A DNA stretch of 64,000 nucleotides, from NCBI RefSeq assembly GCF_030718205.1, contig NZ_JAUZQF010000006.1, positions 372,001-436,000 of the forward strand, read 5' to 3'. The notes under the pieces are model-generated. The model was not told the origin of the DNA. It searched no databases and was given only the letters and a program-made list of their open reading frames with translations. Each line of letters starts with the position of its first letter. Position 1 is the first letter of the stretch. Of this stretch, positions 50,475-59,090 are shown in pieces. This DNA comes from Nonomuraea turcica. Lineage in GTDB: Bacteria > Actinomycetota > Actinomycetes > Streptosporangiales > Streptosporangiaceae. The position numbers and the translations under genes are program-made.

Positions 50475-52798
50475 CGGCGGCACTGACCACGGCCGCCAGC
50501 GAACTCGCTGAAGGACGCTGGTCCTGGCCGATCCCCGCGGATCTCCACGACGCCGAGGTTGTCCTCCGCGAGGCCGAGGTCACCGCGATCAGCGAACTCG
50601 GCCTGGAGAACCTGCGGCGGTTGAAGCGACACGATCCTCAGGCCCCGGGCTGGGCGGCGATCAGACGGCTGCTGCGCCCCTTGGAACTGGCTGACGGGAG
50701 CCTGGACTCTCCGCCGACCAGCCACCGCCGCCGAGCCATGGCCGATGCGACAGCGCTACTCCTGTTGCGCTGCGCGCAGACCAGACGGGCGTTTTGGGGC
50801 TGGACGGCCGCCGAATGGGTGGACGTACTCGGCGCCGACCAGACCGGATTCCGGCAGTCGGTACCCGCCTGGGCAGACGATGCGGTCCGCTCCTACGTGG
50901 CCAACCACGCCTACCTGCTCGGCGGGTTCAACGAGTTCCATCGGCTGGGCAGCTTCCAACGTCTCCCGCTGGCCTGGCGAATCTTCGGACGGACCCGCGT
51001 GGACGAAGAGATCAAGAAGGTCAGGGCTGTGCTGGCCGGATGGGGCTACCGGCTCGGCCAGAACGACGACAAGCTCCTACCGATGGTGATCTGCCAGCTG
51101 TTCCTGCTCAACCGCAGCCCGCACCTCGAAGATCTGGCCACCGATCTGTTCGACCGCGTCCGGACCGAACGGCTCTTCGGCAACGGAGCACGTCTCAACA
51201 CCCTGCACGCCGTTCAACGCGCGGTCGCCGACCTCGGATTCTGCCGGCCGCCCGTCCTGACCACCGGCGGCGCCACCGCGAAGGCCGGCGGAGCACCGCA
51301 GGTCTGGACGCAGTGGGTCGAACGCTGGCACGCCACCTCGACGTTGACCCCCAACACCAGGAACGGAACCCGCTCGATCCTGCTCAAGATCGGCAGGTGG
51401 GCTGCTGCGGAGCAGCCCCAGGCCACCGATCCGGCCGCCTGGCCCGGCAGACCTGCGCGGCACTGGCCGCCGCCCTGGATCGGATGAACGTCGGGGACTT
51501 CGCCGAACGCACCGTCGGCCTCAAGGAACGGATGGGCAAACCGCTGGAGGCCTCGAGCAAGGCCAGCCAACTCGCCGCAGTCAGGACGTTCTTCCGGGAC
51601 TGCCAGGAGTGGGAATGGCTGCCCCGCCGGTTCGACCCGCAACGAGCCCTGGCCACCCCACGCAGCATCGCCGCGCTGCTCGGCCCCAACCCGCGCGTGA
51701 TCGCCGACGACATCTGGGCCAAGCTCCTTTGGGCCGGCCTCAACCTCACCGCCGACGACCTGCCCGTCACCCAGGCCGGCCTCTTCTACCCTCTCGAGCT
51801 GGTCCGCGCGGTGACACTGACCTGGCTGTTCAGCGGCCAGCGCAGCGATGAGATCGCCCGCCTGCGGGTGGGCTGCATCCGCTGGCAGCACGACGGGCAG
51901 ACCATTCGTGGTGACGCCACCGACGTGCTCGCCCAAGACGCGGTCTGTCTGCTCGACGTGCCCACCCATAAGACCGGGACCGCGTTCACCAAACCGATCG
52001 ACCCGCTCATGGGCGAGGCCATCGAGGCCTGGCAGGCTATCCGACCGGCCCAGCCCACGATGGTCGACCGCCGCACCGGCGAGCACGCGGACTTCCTGTT
52101 CGCCTTCCGCGCCCGCCGCGTCCCATCGACCTACATCAACAGCACCATCATCCCGCTGCTCTGCCGCAAAGCAGGCGTCCCGACAGCAGACGTCCGTGGC
52201 AACATCACCAGCCACCGGGCCCGCTCCACCATCGCCTCACAGCTCTACAACGCCAAAGAACCCATGACCCTGTTCGAGCTGCAGGCCTGGCTTGGCCACC
52301 GCTCCCCGCAGTCCACCCAGTTCTACGCCAAGATCACCCCGACCACGCTGACGAAGGCCTACGACGACGCGGGCTACTTCCAACGCAACGTCCGCACCAT
52401 CGAGGTCCTTATCGACCGGGCCGCGGTCGAGAGCGGAGCCGCGGCCGCTGGCGAGCCGTGGCAGTACTACGACCTGGGGCACGGATTCTGCAACCTACAC
52501 CTTCTTTGAACAGTGCCCGCACCGGATGGCCTGCGCCAAGTGCGACGTCTACACCCCCAAGGACTCCTCCAAAGCGCTGCTGCTGGAAGCCAAGGACAAC
52601 CTGCAGCGCATGCTCGCCGACGTCCCGCTCACCGACGACGAGCGCGCCGCGGTCGACGACGGCCAGGCTGCCCTGGACCGGCTGCTCGGCCAACTCGCCG
52701 ACGTCCCCACCCCCGCCGGGCCCACACCCCGGCACATCAGCGCCCCGGCCCAGGCGACCCTGCTGCCGGTCATCGAGATCAACCGGAGGCCGACCTAG
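50471..52798 (+). pseudogene. tnpB: TnpB-type tyrosine recombinase with two frameshifts
   Basis: Three consecutive segments make one protein of about 775 residues. Segment 1 (50471 to about 51443) is the long N-terminus (ADDAVRSYVANHAYLLGGFN, KLLPMVICQLFLLNRSPHLE). One base appears deleted near 51443, where the frame moves to RQTCAALAAALDRMNVGDF. Segment 2 holds the catalytic domain: TWLFSGQRSDEIARLRVGCI, VPTHKTGTAFTKPI, SHRARSTIASQLYNAKEPM, WLGHRSPQSTQFYAKITPT. One extra base near 52490 moves the frame to segment 3, TYTFFEQCPHRMACAKCDVY, a Cys-rich tail ending at 52798. Sequencing errors could also produce this. Confidence 0.85.
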
Positions 52799-53323
52799 TC
52801 AGGCCGCGCCACAGCCCAGTGGATGCCGCACGAATTCTGGATGGGCGTCGCCGAGATCGATGCTGTTCTCATCAAGAGCGTTGGCGACGTGGAAGCGGCC
52901 CGTGTCGAAGACGAACTCCACCGCGAGGGTGCCGGCCGCCACGTCACGACGTGATGGCCGCCACTCAAGTAGAGCCACCTCGCGTAGTTCCTGGCCGATG
53001 AACGGCTCAAGCCGTTCATCGGCGCTGGACCACGCAGGTGTCTCCTCGACGTACTCCCAGCCGGTGATCGCAGCCGTCGTGTCGATGGTGTTCCAGCTGA
53101 TCGATAGCTCATCGAACTTCCAGTGGCAGATCTCTACCTGGACACCGTCGAAGTCCAAGACGACGGGGCAGTCAGCGAACCAGTCCCCGTCCTCGACGAA
53201 ACGCACGAGGGCGAACCCAGTCAGACGCCTGCCACCAAGCGCGGCCAAGCCCGGTCCGCGTTCCGCCCGGACGGCTTTGAGCCCGACGAGGAAGGTCGGC
53301 TCGAAGCCGGAAATGCCCAACAC
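52799..53323 (-). CDS. Hypothetical protein, transposon cargo
   Basis: 174 residues, convergent with tnpB and abutting its stop codon. Two related halves: RFVEDGDWFADCPVVLDFDG then VEICHWKFDELSISWNTIDT, and LREVALLEWRPSRRDVAAGT with VEFVFDTGRFHVANALDENS. An intact, acidic, non-exported protein of a type known only as hypothetical in actinomycetes. It may derive from the original host of the element rather than serve transposition. Confidence 0.75.
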   Translation of the reverse strand: MLGISGFEPTFLVGLKAVRAERGPGLAALGGRRLTGFALVRFVEDGDWFADCPVVLDFDGVQVEICHWKFDELSISWNTIDTTAAITGWEYVEETPAWSSADERLEPFIGQELREVALLEWRPSRRDVAAGTLAVEFVFDTGRFHVANALDENSIDLGDAHPEFVRHPLGCGAA

Positions 53324-53365
53324 GATAGGCGATTGTCCAACTCCTTCACCCGAACAGGCAAGCTA

Positions 53366-53381
53366 GTACTGTCCTGTCTCA
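53366..53381 (+). repeat. Left copy of an inverted-repeat pair around the hydrolase gene
   Basis: TACTGTCCTGTCTC here, and inverted as GAGACAGGACAAGTA at 54821-54836, followed inward on both sides by several TGAGAC motifs. Possible ends of a small nested element of 1.47 kb. Between 53442 and 53552 the minus strand encodes HRHRIAKAIRIQARQRLRAE, possibly the tail of a lost transposase. Confidence 0.45.
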
Positions 53382-53605
53382 TGAGACCTCCTTGAACTGC
53401 GGTGCCTCAGAATGGATGAGACGAGTCGATGAAGTCGCGTCTCATTGATCATGAGGCAGATTTGTGGATGTCTCGGCCCGTAAGCGTTGACGGGCTTGGA
53501 TCCGGATCGCTTTGGCGATCCGGTGCCGGTGGCGGCGGGGATCACCTGGATAGGCCTTCAGCCCACATAAGCCCAGAACCCACACTGGTGCAGGGAAGTA
53601 GTCGC

Positions 53606-54640
53606 TCATCCGGCATCTTCCAGGAATCGGGTCAGCGCTGAGATGTCCATCTCGTGCCCCGCCTCGGGCGTGACGATCAGCGAGACTGCATCCTTCGCAC
53701 CCGCGGCCTCGTAGATGCTCCGCAACTCGTTCACCGATGCGACGACGGATTCGTTGTAGGAGGCCGATTCGTTACCCGGGCCGGGCACGTCGCGCTCGCC
53801 GTACTGCAACGCGATGGGACGGGCGGCGTTCAGCCCGGCGATGTCCGAGCGATCCAGCCAGCGCAGGACGTCGGGCACGCAATGTGCGGCGGCGTTGCGG
53901 CATCGTGAGAAGATCGGGTCGAAGGAGCCGAGACTGCCGCTGGCGTAGATGCGGCCGACCCGCGTGCTGAACACAGGGTAGGTCAGCGCGAGGTCCCCGC
54001 CGTAGGAGATCCCGGCCACGTCGATCTCTCCAGCGCCCAGGGCGGCAGTCAGCCAGTCCTCCCAGCGGAGCAGGTCTTCCACCGTGTCGCCGAGGAGGAC
54101 GCGCCCCTTTTGCAACCCGTCAGCGATCAACGTGCTCTTCTGCCTGCCATCCGGCCAGTACTCCAGTGTTTCCCCGGGAAGGTCGTAGGCGAGATCGGCG
54201 AGGACCCCGAACCCGCGCAGCTCCGGGCACAGTACGGCGTGCCCGGCCTGCGCCAAGGCCAGCGCGAAACGGTGATGATAGTCCTCGGGCACCCCCGGCA
54301 GTCCGGCGCATGCCTCCACCTCGCCGTGTCCGTGGATCGCCAGTACGGCACGCCGCCAGGCCATCCGAGGCATCAGTAGGTAGGCGCTCAGCCAGAGCTG
54401 GTCATCCACCTCCATCACCAATGCCCGCACGCTCACCCCGTCGACAGTGGCCCGGCGAAGCTCGCGCACCGAGCAGGCCGCGACCGGCACGCGTACCCGC
54501 AAAAGCTCGGCAAGTTTGCTCCTCGCCGCCGCCTGCCAGTCCGTGAAGGGCAACGTCGAACGCGCGAAGGCCAGGCGGGGCTCCAGCCGCGGATTTCGAT
54601 GGCGCAGCCGCAATTCCGAACGGGTGATGGGAAAGTCCAT
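53606..54640 (-). CDS. Alpha/beta hydrolase (dienelactone-hydrolase/esterase-like)
   Basis: 344 residues. Long N-terminal helical part (LPFTDWQAAARSKLAELLRV), then the hydrolase core: RAVLAIHGHGEVEACAGLPG, GHAVLCPELRGFGVLADLAY, nucleophile in EIDVAGISYGGDLALTYPVF, the acid near IALQYGERDVPGPGNE and the His in IVTPEAGHEMDISALTRFL. This is the layout of acetyl-xylan-esterase/dienelactone-hydrolase-type enzymes (DUF-ABH). It is not exported. A cargo gene of the Tn554-like element, possibly brought by a nested element. Confidence 0.85.
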   Translation of the reverse strand: MDFPITRSELRLRHRNPRLEPRLAFARSTLPFTDWQAAARSKLAELLRVRVPVAACSVRELRRATVDGVSVRALVMEVDDQLWLSAYLLMPRMAWRRAVLAIHGHGEVEACAGLPGVPEDYHHRFALALAQAGHAVLCPELRGFGVLADLAYDLPGETLEYWPDGRQKSTLIADGLQKGRVLLGDTVEDLLRWEDWLTAALGAGEIDVAGISYGGDLALTYPVFSTRVGRIYASGSLGSFDPIFSRCRNAAAHCVPDVLRWLDRSDIAGLNAARPIALQYGERDVPGPGNESASYNESVVASVNELRSIYEAAGAKDAVSLIVTPEAGHEMDISALTRFLEDAG

Positions 54641-54820
54641 GGGATCTCCTCAGTAGTTTCCAGCAGGTTCACCGAGATGCCTAGTTGCAGCGCTTGGCCA
54701 CCGCGCCATCCTCTGAAGCGTCTCCAGCCTCTCGATACACCGGCCCAATGCGATCAATGCCTCAACAAGATGAGACGGCACGCCGGATGCCTCGGATCAG
54801 TGAGACTGCCTCAACCTCAA

Positions 54821-54836
54821 CGAGACAGGACAAGTA
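54821..54836 (-). repeat. Right copy of the inverted-repeat pair around the hydrolase gene
   Basis: Partner of 53366-53381; 14 of 15 bases match when inverted, allowing one inserted T. Confidence 0.45.
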
Positions 54837-54883
54837 TCCGCCTGAGTCGAAGAGCCCGCTTGACAGATCAGATTCCACATAAT

Positions 54884-55088
54884 GATGCGGTTGACCTGGC
54901 CTTCGACTGGGCCGGAGCTCCACGGCAGGGTAAGGCCGGCGGTCACGGCTGCTTTGTCGCGTTCGATACCGCGGATGAAGGAGTTCAGGCCCGGGAGTGT
55001 GCTCTGTCCGGCGTGGGTGAGCCACTGGTCAAGCTGGTCGCCGTGCCGGTCGCTCATGATGGTGGCGAAGGTGCGGACGTGTGTGGAC
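54884..55088 (-). pseudogene. ISL3 transposase, middle segment
   Basis: The minus strand reads VRTFATIMSDRHGDQLDQWL, then LPGLNSFIRGIERDKAAVTA and GLTLPWSSGPVEGQVNRI. This is the well-conserved late part of ISL3 transposases ('GLtLPWSSGpvEGqVNRiK'). It stops at the transposon border; the missing C-terminus is at 49267-49341. The N-terminal two thirds were deleted at the joint with the integrase at about 55085. Confidence 0.82.
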
Positions 55089-55458
55089 CGACGGGCACCT
55101 TTCCGTGTTTCTCGGCAAGCGCGGGGCGTTCCTCCGGGGGAGCAACTTCCGACGTGAGGCCAAGTGGTCTGACGCGCTCAAGGAGATGGGCGTACAAGGG
55201 CTCCACTTTCACGATCTCCGGCACACCGGCAACACCCTGGCGGCCCAGTCTGGAGCGAGCCTTGCCGATCTCAAGGCGCGCATGGGACACGACAGCGACT
55301 GGGCCGCGCTCATCTACCAGCACGCCACCCGAGACGCGGATCAGAAGATCGCGGACGCGCTCTCGGCCCGCGTCGAGGCTGAGCGGAAGAAGGCGAAGAA
55401 GAAGCCCAAGAGGGGAGATGACGACGGCACTGCGGGTGTGCTGGTCCCCGCGAGCTAA
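55081..55458 (+). pseudogene. Tyrosine integrase C-terminal fragment (unit 3)
   Basis: About 120 residues: FLGKRGAFLRGSNFRREAKW, GLHFHDLRHTGNTLAAQSGA with HxxR, LKARMGHDSDWAALIYQHAT with His and Tyr, then a Lys-rich tail. The N-terminal part was lost in the deletion that joined it to the ISL3 gene. The stop lies 55 bp before att repeat 3. Confidence 0.87.
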
Positions 55459-55476
55459 TGACACGTTAATGACACG
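55456..55476 (+). repeat. Tandem integrase arm-type repeats, right end of the island
   Basis: TAATGACACG at 55456-55465 and at 55467-55476, the first sharing the TAA stop of the integrase. Mirrors the pair at 47991-48011. Confidence 0.6.
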
Positions 55477-55509
55477 AACACCCCGTCACAAGATCAGTGG
55501 CGGGGTGTT
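55477..55509. terminator. Hairpin after integrase fragment 3
   Basis: AACACCCCGTCAC and GTGGCGGGGTGTT pair with a single G-T wobble; the TTTT that follows makes it a classical intrinsic terminator. Confidence 0.8.
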
Positions 55510-55513
55510 TTCC

Positions 55514-55558
55514 TGGTGGAGCCTAGGAGATTCGAACTCCTGACTTCCTGCTTGCAAA
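55514..55558 (-). repeat. Attachment-type repeat 3: 3' part of tRNA-Ala(TGC) with encoded CCA
   Basis: 45 bp identical to repeat 2. Right of it the sequence does not continue as a tRNA D arm or 5' acceptor, so no complete tRNA-Ala exists here; the intact gene must be elsewhere. Confidence 0.88.
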
Positions 55559-55754
55559 CAACGTTAGGTCAATCCACTTACCTGGGCCAAACCAGGTTGA
55601 CCTGGGGAAATGGGAAAAATGATGTTGACCGATCGGTGTTGATCGGGGCTCACTCCTCCCAAAAACCTCCCACCCTCCCGCCGTGATCCTCGTCGAATAA
55701 AGGGCAATCGATCAGGGCTGGTTGTGTTGAGCGTCGAGAAACCGAAGTGAGCGA

Positions 55755-56163
55755 TCAGTGTCGCGGTAGATGGCGCAGGATTTCCTCGGTCAGTCGGGTC
55801 TCGAGCGCGCAGCGTCATCGCTGAGGTCCTCGACGGCAAGTCGGACGACCGGAACCCCGCAGCGCTGCCATTGAAGGTCTCGGTTGCGGTCGTCGACGTA
55901 ACGGCGTGCTCCACGGTGGTGAGGGCCGTCTGTCTCGATGACCAAGGCGCGCCCTCTTCCCGTGACCAGCACGTCGGGGCTCCAGGTGTGGCCCGTGCGC
56001 AACCTGACGCCGGGGAGGGGAGCGATAGCGATGGTGTCCTGTTCGGGGAACCGGATTTGTAGCCGCTTGAGTGCCCGAAACACCCTGAGTTCCTCAGCGC
56101 TTCCGAAGGTCAGCCCGTCCTCGACCGGGTGATTGGCACGTCCGGTCTCCTGGCGAGCCTGGT
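55755..56163 (-). pseudogene. DUF559/Vsr-like nuclease, frameshifted near the end
   Basis: The frame is open from about 56163 (start not certain): EDGLTFGSAEELRVFRALKR, then PLPGVRLRTGHTWSPDVLVT and ALVIETDGPHHRGARRYVDD, the PD-(D/E)xK-type core (Asp, then Glu-x-Asp) followed by RNRDLQWQRCGVPVVRLAVE. After DLSDDAA one extra base shifts the tail ALETRLTEEILRHLPRH to the next frame, ending at 55755. Restriction-like nucleases of this type are common near mobile elements. Confidence 0.65.
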
Positions 56164-56553
56164 TGGTCGGCCGCTCAGCGTCAGACGGGTGGTGAAGGTG
56201 GCCCGCCAGTCGTCATCAATGGCAGGCAGCGCCGGCCGAGCCTGGACATACGCCACGTTCTCCTCGCCGTTGCGTTCCGCGACGCTACACCTACCCCAAC
56301 ACCCGGGCTCCTGGTGTCCACCTGGAGCACCTCGACGCCACCTGGGCGGGCGGAGACTAGATCAGCATCACCGCCACACTGGAGGTCACCAATGCCGACG
56401 GTTCGTGGAGTAGCGACAAGCAGCCCGCCGAGCCGTCGCGGTTCCGGCTGCACCGCGGCACCGAGACGAACCTCCGATCAGCCTGCTGACCACAAGGCGC
56501 GCCGTCCAGAACAACGGCAGGACGGGCCCCTGCCCCCGGACCAGGGACGACGC

Positions 56554-56800
56554 TTAGTCGCGTACCCAGAAGGAGTCCGGTAGTGCTTCGATCTCGACCA
56601 TGGCCTGTTCGAGGTCCGCAGCGAACGGCAAGAGTGCCTGGTAGACCTGCTCACCGCCCTCGGCGAGCCGCCGGATGGCCTCGGCGTTCTTCCGCGCCCG
56701 GTCGGCCACCTCGAAGCCGAACACGCCGAACGGCCCCCCCGTAGCCGTAGGCGTCGAGCAGCAGGTGCAGCCGCCGATACCGATCGTCGAACGTCGTGAA
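56554..56800 (-). pseudogene. C-terminal fragment of a phosphotransferase (APH) gene
   Basis: First frame TFDDRYRRLHLLLDAYGYGG; after a run of G residues (about 56734-56742) the other frame continues FEVADRARKNAEAIRRLAEG then LLPFAADLEQAMVEIEALPD and stops at 56554. This is the C-terminus of an APH-fold kinase ('RRLRLLLDAYGYdGdr..f...l..rAr.nA..irrLA..Gd.ayqaLLPFA.dLe'). The kinase core is gone. The rest of 56164-57177 has no recognisable gene. Confidence 0.55.
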
Positions 56801-57177
56801 CCTTCAACGGGCGTGAGCCCCCGGCTCACAGGGGCGGACAAAGGACGATCCGCAGGACGCGAGCGCAGCAAGCGCCCTGTGCGCGGAATATGCAGGCCCA
56901 TCAACCCCGAACGGACAGAACGGGATCCGCTCGCGTGCAGGGGCTCGAATCAGCGTGGTCCGGGTGTGAGCGCCAGCCAGAACTGATTCCGCGGGAATCG
57001 CCCGGCCGGCTGTCCGACACCGTGGCGGTCAGCGGCCCGGAGCAGGCGGAGCTGTAGAGGCCACAAGGCCCGGGCGTCACGTGGCTGGTCAGAACATACC
57101 GCCGACATACCACCGGCACGCCGCCTCTCATTACGATCATTTGTCAGACAGCGAGTCAACCGCCACGAGAGGGCGTT

Positions 57178-57330
57178 ATGCGACTGGCCAACATCCTGCG
57201 GAAGACGGCAATCGTCGGAGCCGTGGGCCTAGCGGTGTCGATCGCCGGCACCACGGTGCTTCCCCGGCCAGTGAGACGACGACCACAGAACACTTGGTAT
57301 GACCAAGGTCCGTTGGCGGGAATCGATTGA
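57178..57330 (+). pseudogene. 50-codon exported-peptide gene, probably frameshifted
   Basis: ATG at 57178: MRLANILRKTAIVGAVGLAV SIAG is a signal peptide. As read it ends RRPQNTWYDQGPLAGID. If a base is skipped near 57272 it would read on as ASPASETTTTEHLV, giving a proper cleavage site. A broken or very short secreted protein, directly upstream of an intact one. Confidence 0.4.
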
Positions 57331-57371
57331 CCTCGGCCGATCGGCCTCGACAGGAAGTAGTGATCACAAAC

Positions 57372-57809
57372 ATGCGTAAGATCGCACGCCGCGCCGCGAG
57401 TCTGGGTGCCACTGCGGTGGCGGCGGCAGCCATTGGCCTGGTAGCAGCACCATCCGCGAACGCCGCGATGACCTGGTACACCGACCCGCCCACGAAAGCC
57501 TCGAACGTGACGACTGTCGCCAGCGCCTCTCTGCCGGGCGGCGGCAGCGTCCAGATTCGTCAGGGCAAGTACGGCAACTACACGTACGTCTGGGGGCGGG
57601 TCTCGTCCCCAGCGTCGAAGTACAACGAGCACTACGGCCTGACGTTCGTCGTCGGCGGATGCAATGTGTCTGGTGGTTCGAAATCCAGGGACATCGACCA
57701 CACGACCTACACCCCCGCCGCCCGGCGAAACAAAGACTGTAAGTACTACGCGCGCGTTGACCACCACACCACGAGCGAGACTGTCGCTTCTACCAGCTAC
57801 AATCCGTGA
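57372..57809 (+). CDS. Small secreted protein, unknown
   Basis: 145 residues. Signal peptide RRAASLGATAVAAAAIGLVA ending near SANA. Mature part: WYTDPPTKASNVTTVASASL, GGGSVQIRQGKYGNYTYVWG, HYGLTFVVGGCNVSGGSKSR, NKDCKYYARVDHHTTSETVA; two Cys can form one disulfide. Its layout (KxGNYTYVWG strands) recalls the secreted protein at 3105 (KWANYSWGEG), so both could belong to one loose family. Function unknown. Confidence 0.8.
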   Translation: MRKIARRAASLGATAVAAAAIGLVAAPSANAAMTWYTDPPTKASNVTTVASASLPGGGSVQIRQGKYGNYTYVWGRVSSPASKYNEHYGLTFVVGGCNVSGGSKSRDIDHTTYTPAARRNKDCKYYARVDHHTTSETVASTSYNP

Positions 57810-57854
57810 CCGGCAGCTACCCTCGATAAACGCCACCAAGAGCAACCCCGCTGC

Positions 57855-57881
57855 AAGGACCCCGAAGCCACCGGGGTCCTT
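57855..57881. terminator. Hairpin terminator after the small secreted protein
   Basis: AAGGACCCCG and its complement with a 7-nt loop, 46 bp after the stop. Confidence 0.75.
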
Positions 57882-57952
57882 CCGCGTTTCGGACACTGGC
57901 CTTGGGATGGCAGCTACGACACCTGATCGCCTTGTGATCACCAGCAGTGCAG

Positions 57953-58896
57953 CTAGAAAGTGCGGTCAACGGTGCACAACGGGCGTTGTTGCCCGGCCAC
58001 TTGCGGTACTGCCCGAGCAGCCGGTCCCGCGACCGCGCGGGCGGCAGCGCACCACGAACTCGAACCCGTACGCCGCAGCGTGCTCACGGGCAGCGGCTTC
58101 AACGCCCCACCACTCGACCGGCTCGCCGGACCGGGTGACCCCCAGCGCGTTGTGCAGCACGACGGCCCGGCCGGAGAACCCTGGATGCCGTCGAGATCGA
58201 CCCGCCAGTTGCCCGCGATGGCCAGTACGTAGCCCATATGGCGCGTTTCCAGGGCGGCGCGCAGACGCGGGTCTTGACCATAGACCTCATCACCGGTCAT
58301 CCAATGCGCGGGTACGCCCGCGTCCAGCGCGGCCAGGATCATTGCGGTGGCCAGGGCGGGCTTGGTGGCAAAGTCGGCGTCGTCCGGGATTCCGGCCGCC
58401 TGGCACCGGCCCCGGTCGGCCAGCCAGGTGTGCTCGGGCAGGTAGAGCCGCCGGTCCAGCATTGCCCGCCCGGCTGGGGTGGCGTAAGCCAGGAGCACGC
58501 CGATCTGGCAGTTCTCGATCCGGCCCGCGGTGCCGCTGTATTGGCGCTGTACCCCGGCCGAGCCGGTGCCCTTCTTGACGAAGCCGGTCTCATCGGCGAT
58601 TAGCACGCCGCCGGGACCGCGCCGGTCGACGACGATGTCACGGATGTCATCGCGGACCGCATCAGCGTCCCAGCGGGCGGTGCGCAGCAGCCGCTACAGG
58701 GCCTGCGGCCCGAGAAGATCGGCGTGTTCGGCCAGGTTCCAGCAGTTCTTACGGTCGATATTGGCGAGCAATCCGCGCACGTACGCTGCGGCAGCGCGGC
58801 GCGGTTCGACCCGGCCGACCCGGCTGGCGATCCGGCCATCAGCTCGTTGAAGATGACCATCCAGCCGTCAGGGTCTACGCTGTGGCTCGCAGTCAC
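57953..58896 (-). pseudogene. IS701-family transposase, several lesions and 3' truncated
   Basis: GTG at 58896: DGWMVIFNELMAG, then the frame changes and continues RVGRVEPRRAAAAYVRGLLA to LLGPQAL, where an amber stop (58695-58697) replaces Gln. After RLLRTARWDADAVRDD the frame runs intact through IADETGFVKKGTGSAGVQRQ, NCQIGVLLAYATPAGRAMLD, WMTGDEVYGQDPRLRAALE (DDE catalytic residues). Beyond GNWRVDLDGI the frame breaks again and the gene ends in TVDRTF at 57953. Non-functional. Confidence 0.88.
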
Positions 58897-59090
58897 CGCA
58901 CGATCTTTGGTTGTCTTCGCAAACTCCGAATGATCACGTGGTGGCCGTCGACACGTCCCCGATCCCTCAAGATCGCCACGTGTCACTGGACGCCGTGCCG
59001 ATGCTGATCTTACCCTGGTTGGCGATCTTTTCGTCATAGCAGCCTGAATCGCTAGACTTCCGAATCTTCGTTGACGACGGGAGCACTCCC

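Larger units (their letters stand above)
49342..54883. mobile_element. Tn554-like transposon inserted in an ISL3 transposase gene
   Basis: Left end carries TTACGTGGAATCAGACCG (49347-49364) and the right end, inverted, TTATGTGGAATCTGATCTG (54864-54882): imperfect terminal inverted repeats. Immediately outside lie the two halves of one ISL3 reading frame (VNRI at right, KMLKRQ at left), so the element interrupts a single gene. Content: tnpA-type recombinase, tnpB-type recombinase (frameshifted), a hypothetical protein and an alpha/beta hydrolase. Tn554-family elements use two tyrosine recombinases without a transposase of DDE type, and usually a third protein, TnpC, which is not seen here. Confidence 0.82.
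47861..55558. mobile_element. Integrated island bounded by identical tRNA-Ala repeats (7.7 kb)
   Basis: Borders are the two identical 45-bp tRNA 3' ends. Inside, next to each border, lie paired short repeats of the arm type: TAATGGCACG twice at 47991-48011, and TAATGACACG twice at 55456-55476. A truncated integrase gene lies at the right end. Cargo: GNAT acetyltransferase, an ISL3 transposase gene split by a Tn554-like transposon, and the transposon cargo. No replication or transfer genes are left, so the island can no longer move by itself. Confidence 0.75.

Noticed and set aside
44201..55558. Functional tRNA-Ala genes at the three repeats
   Set aside because: Only the 3' half is present in each; no D arm or 5' acceptor follows.
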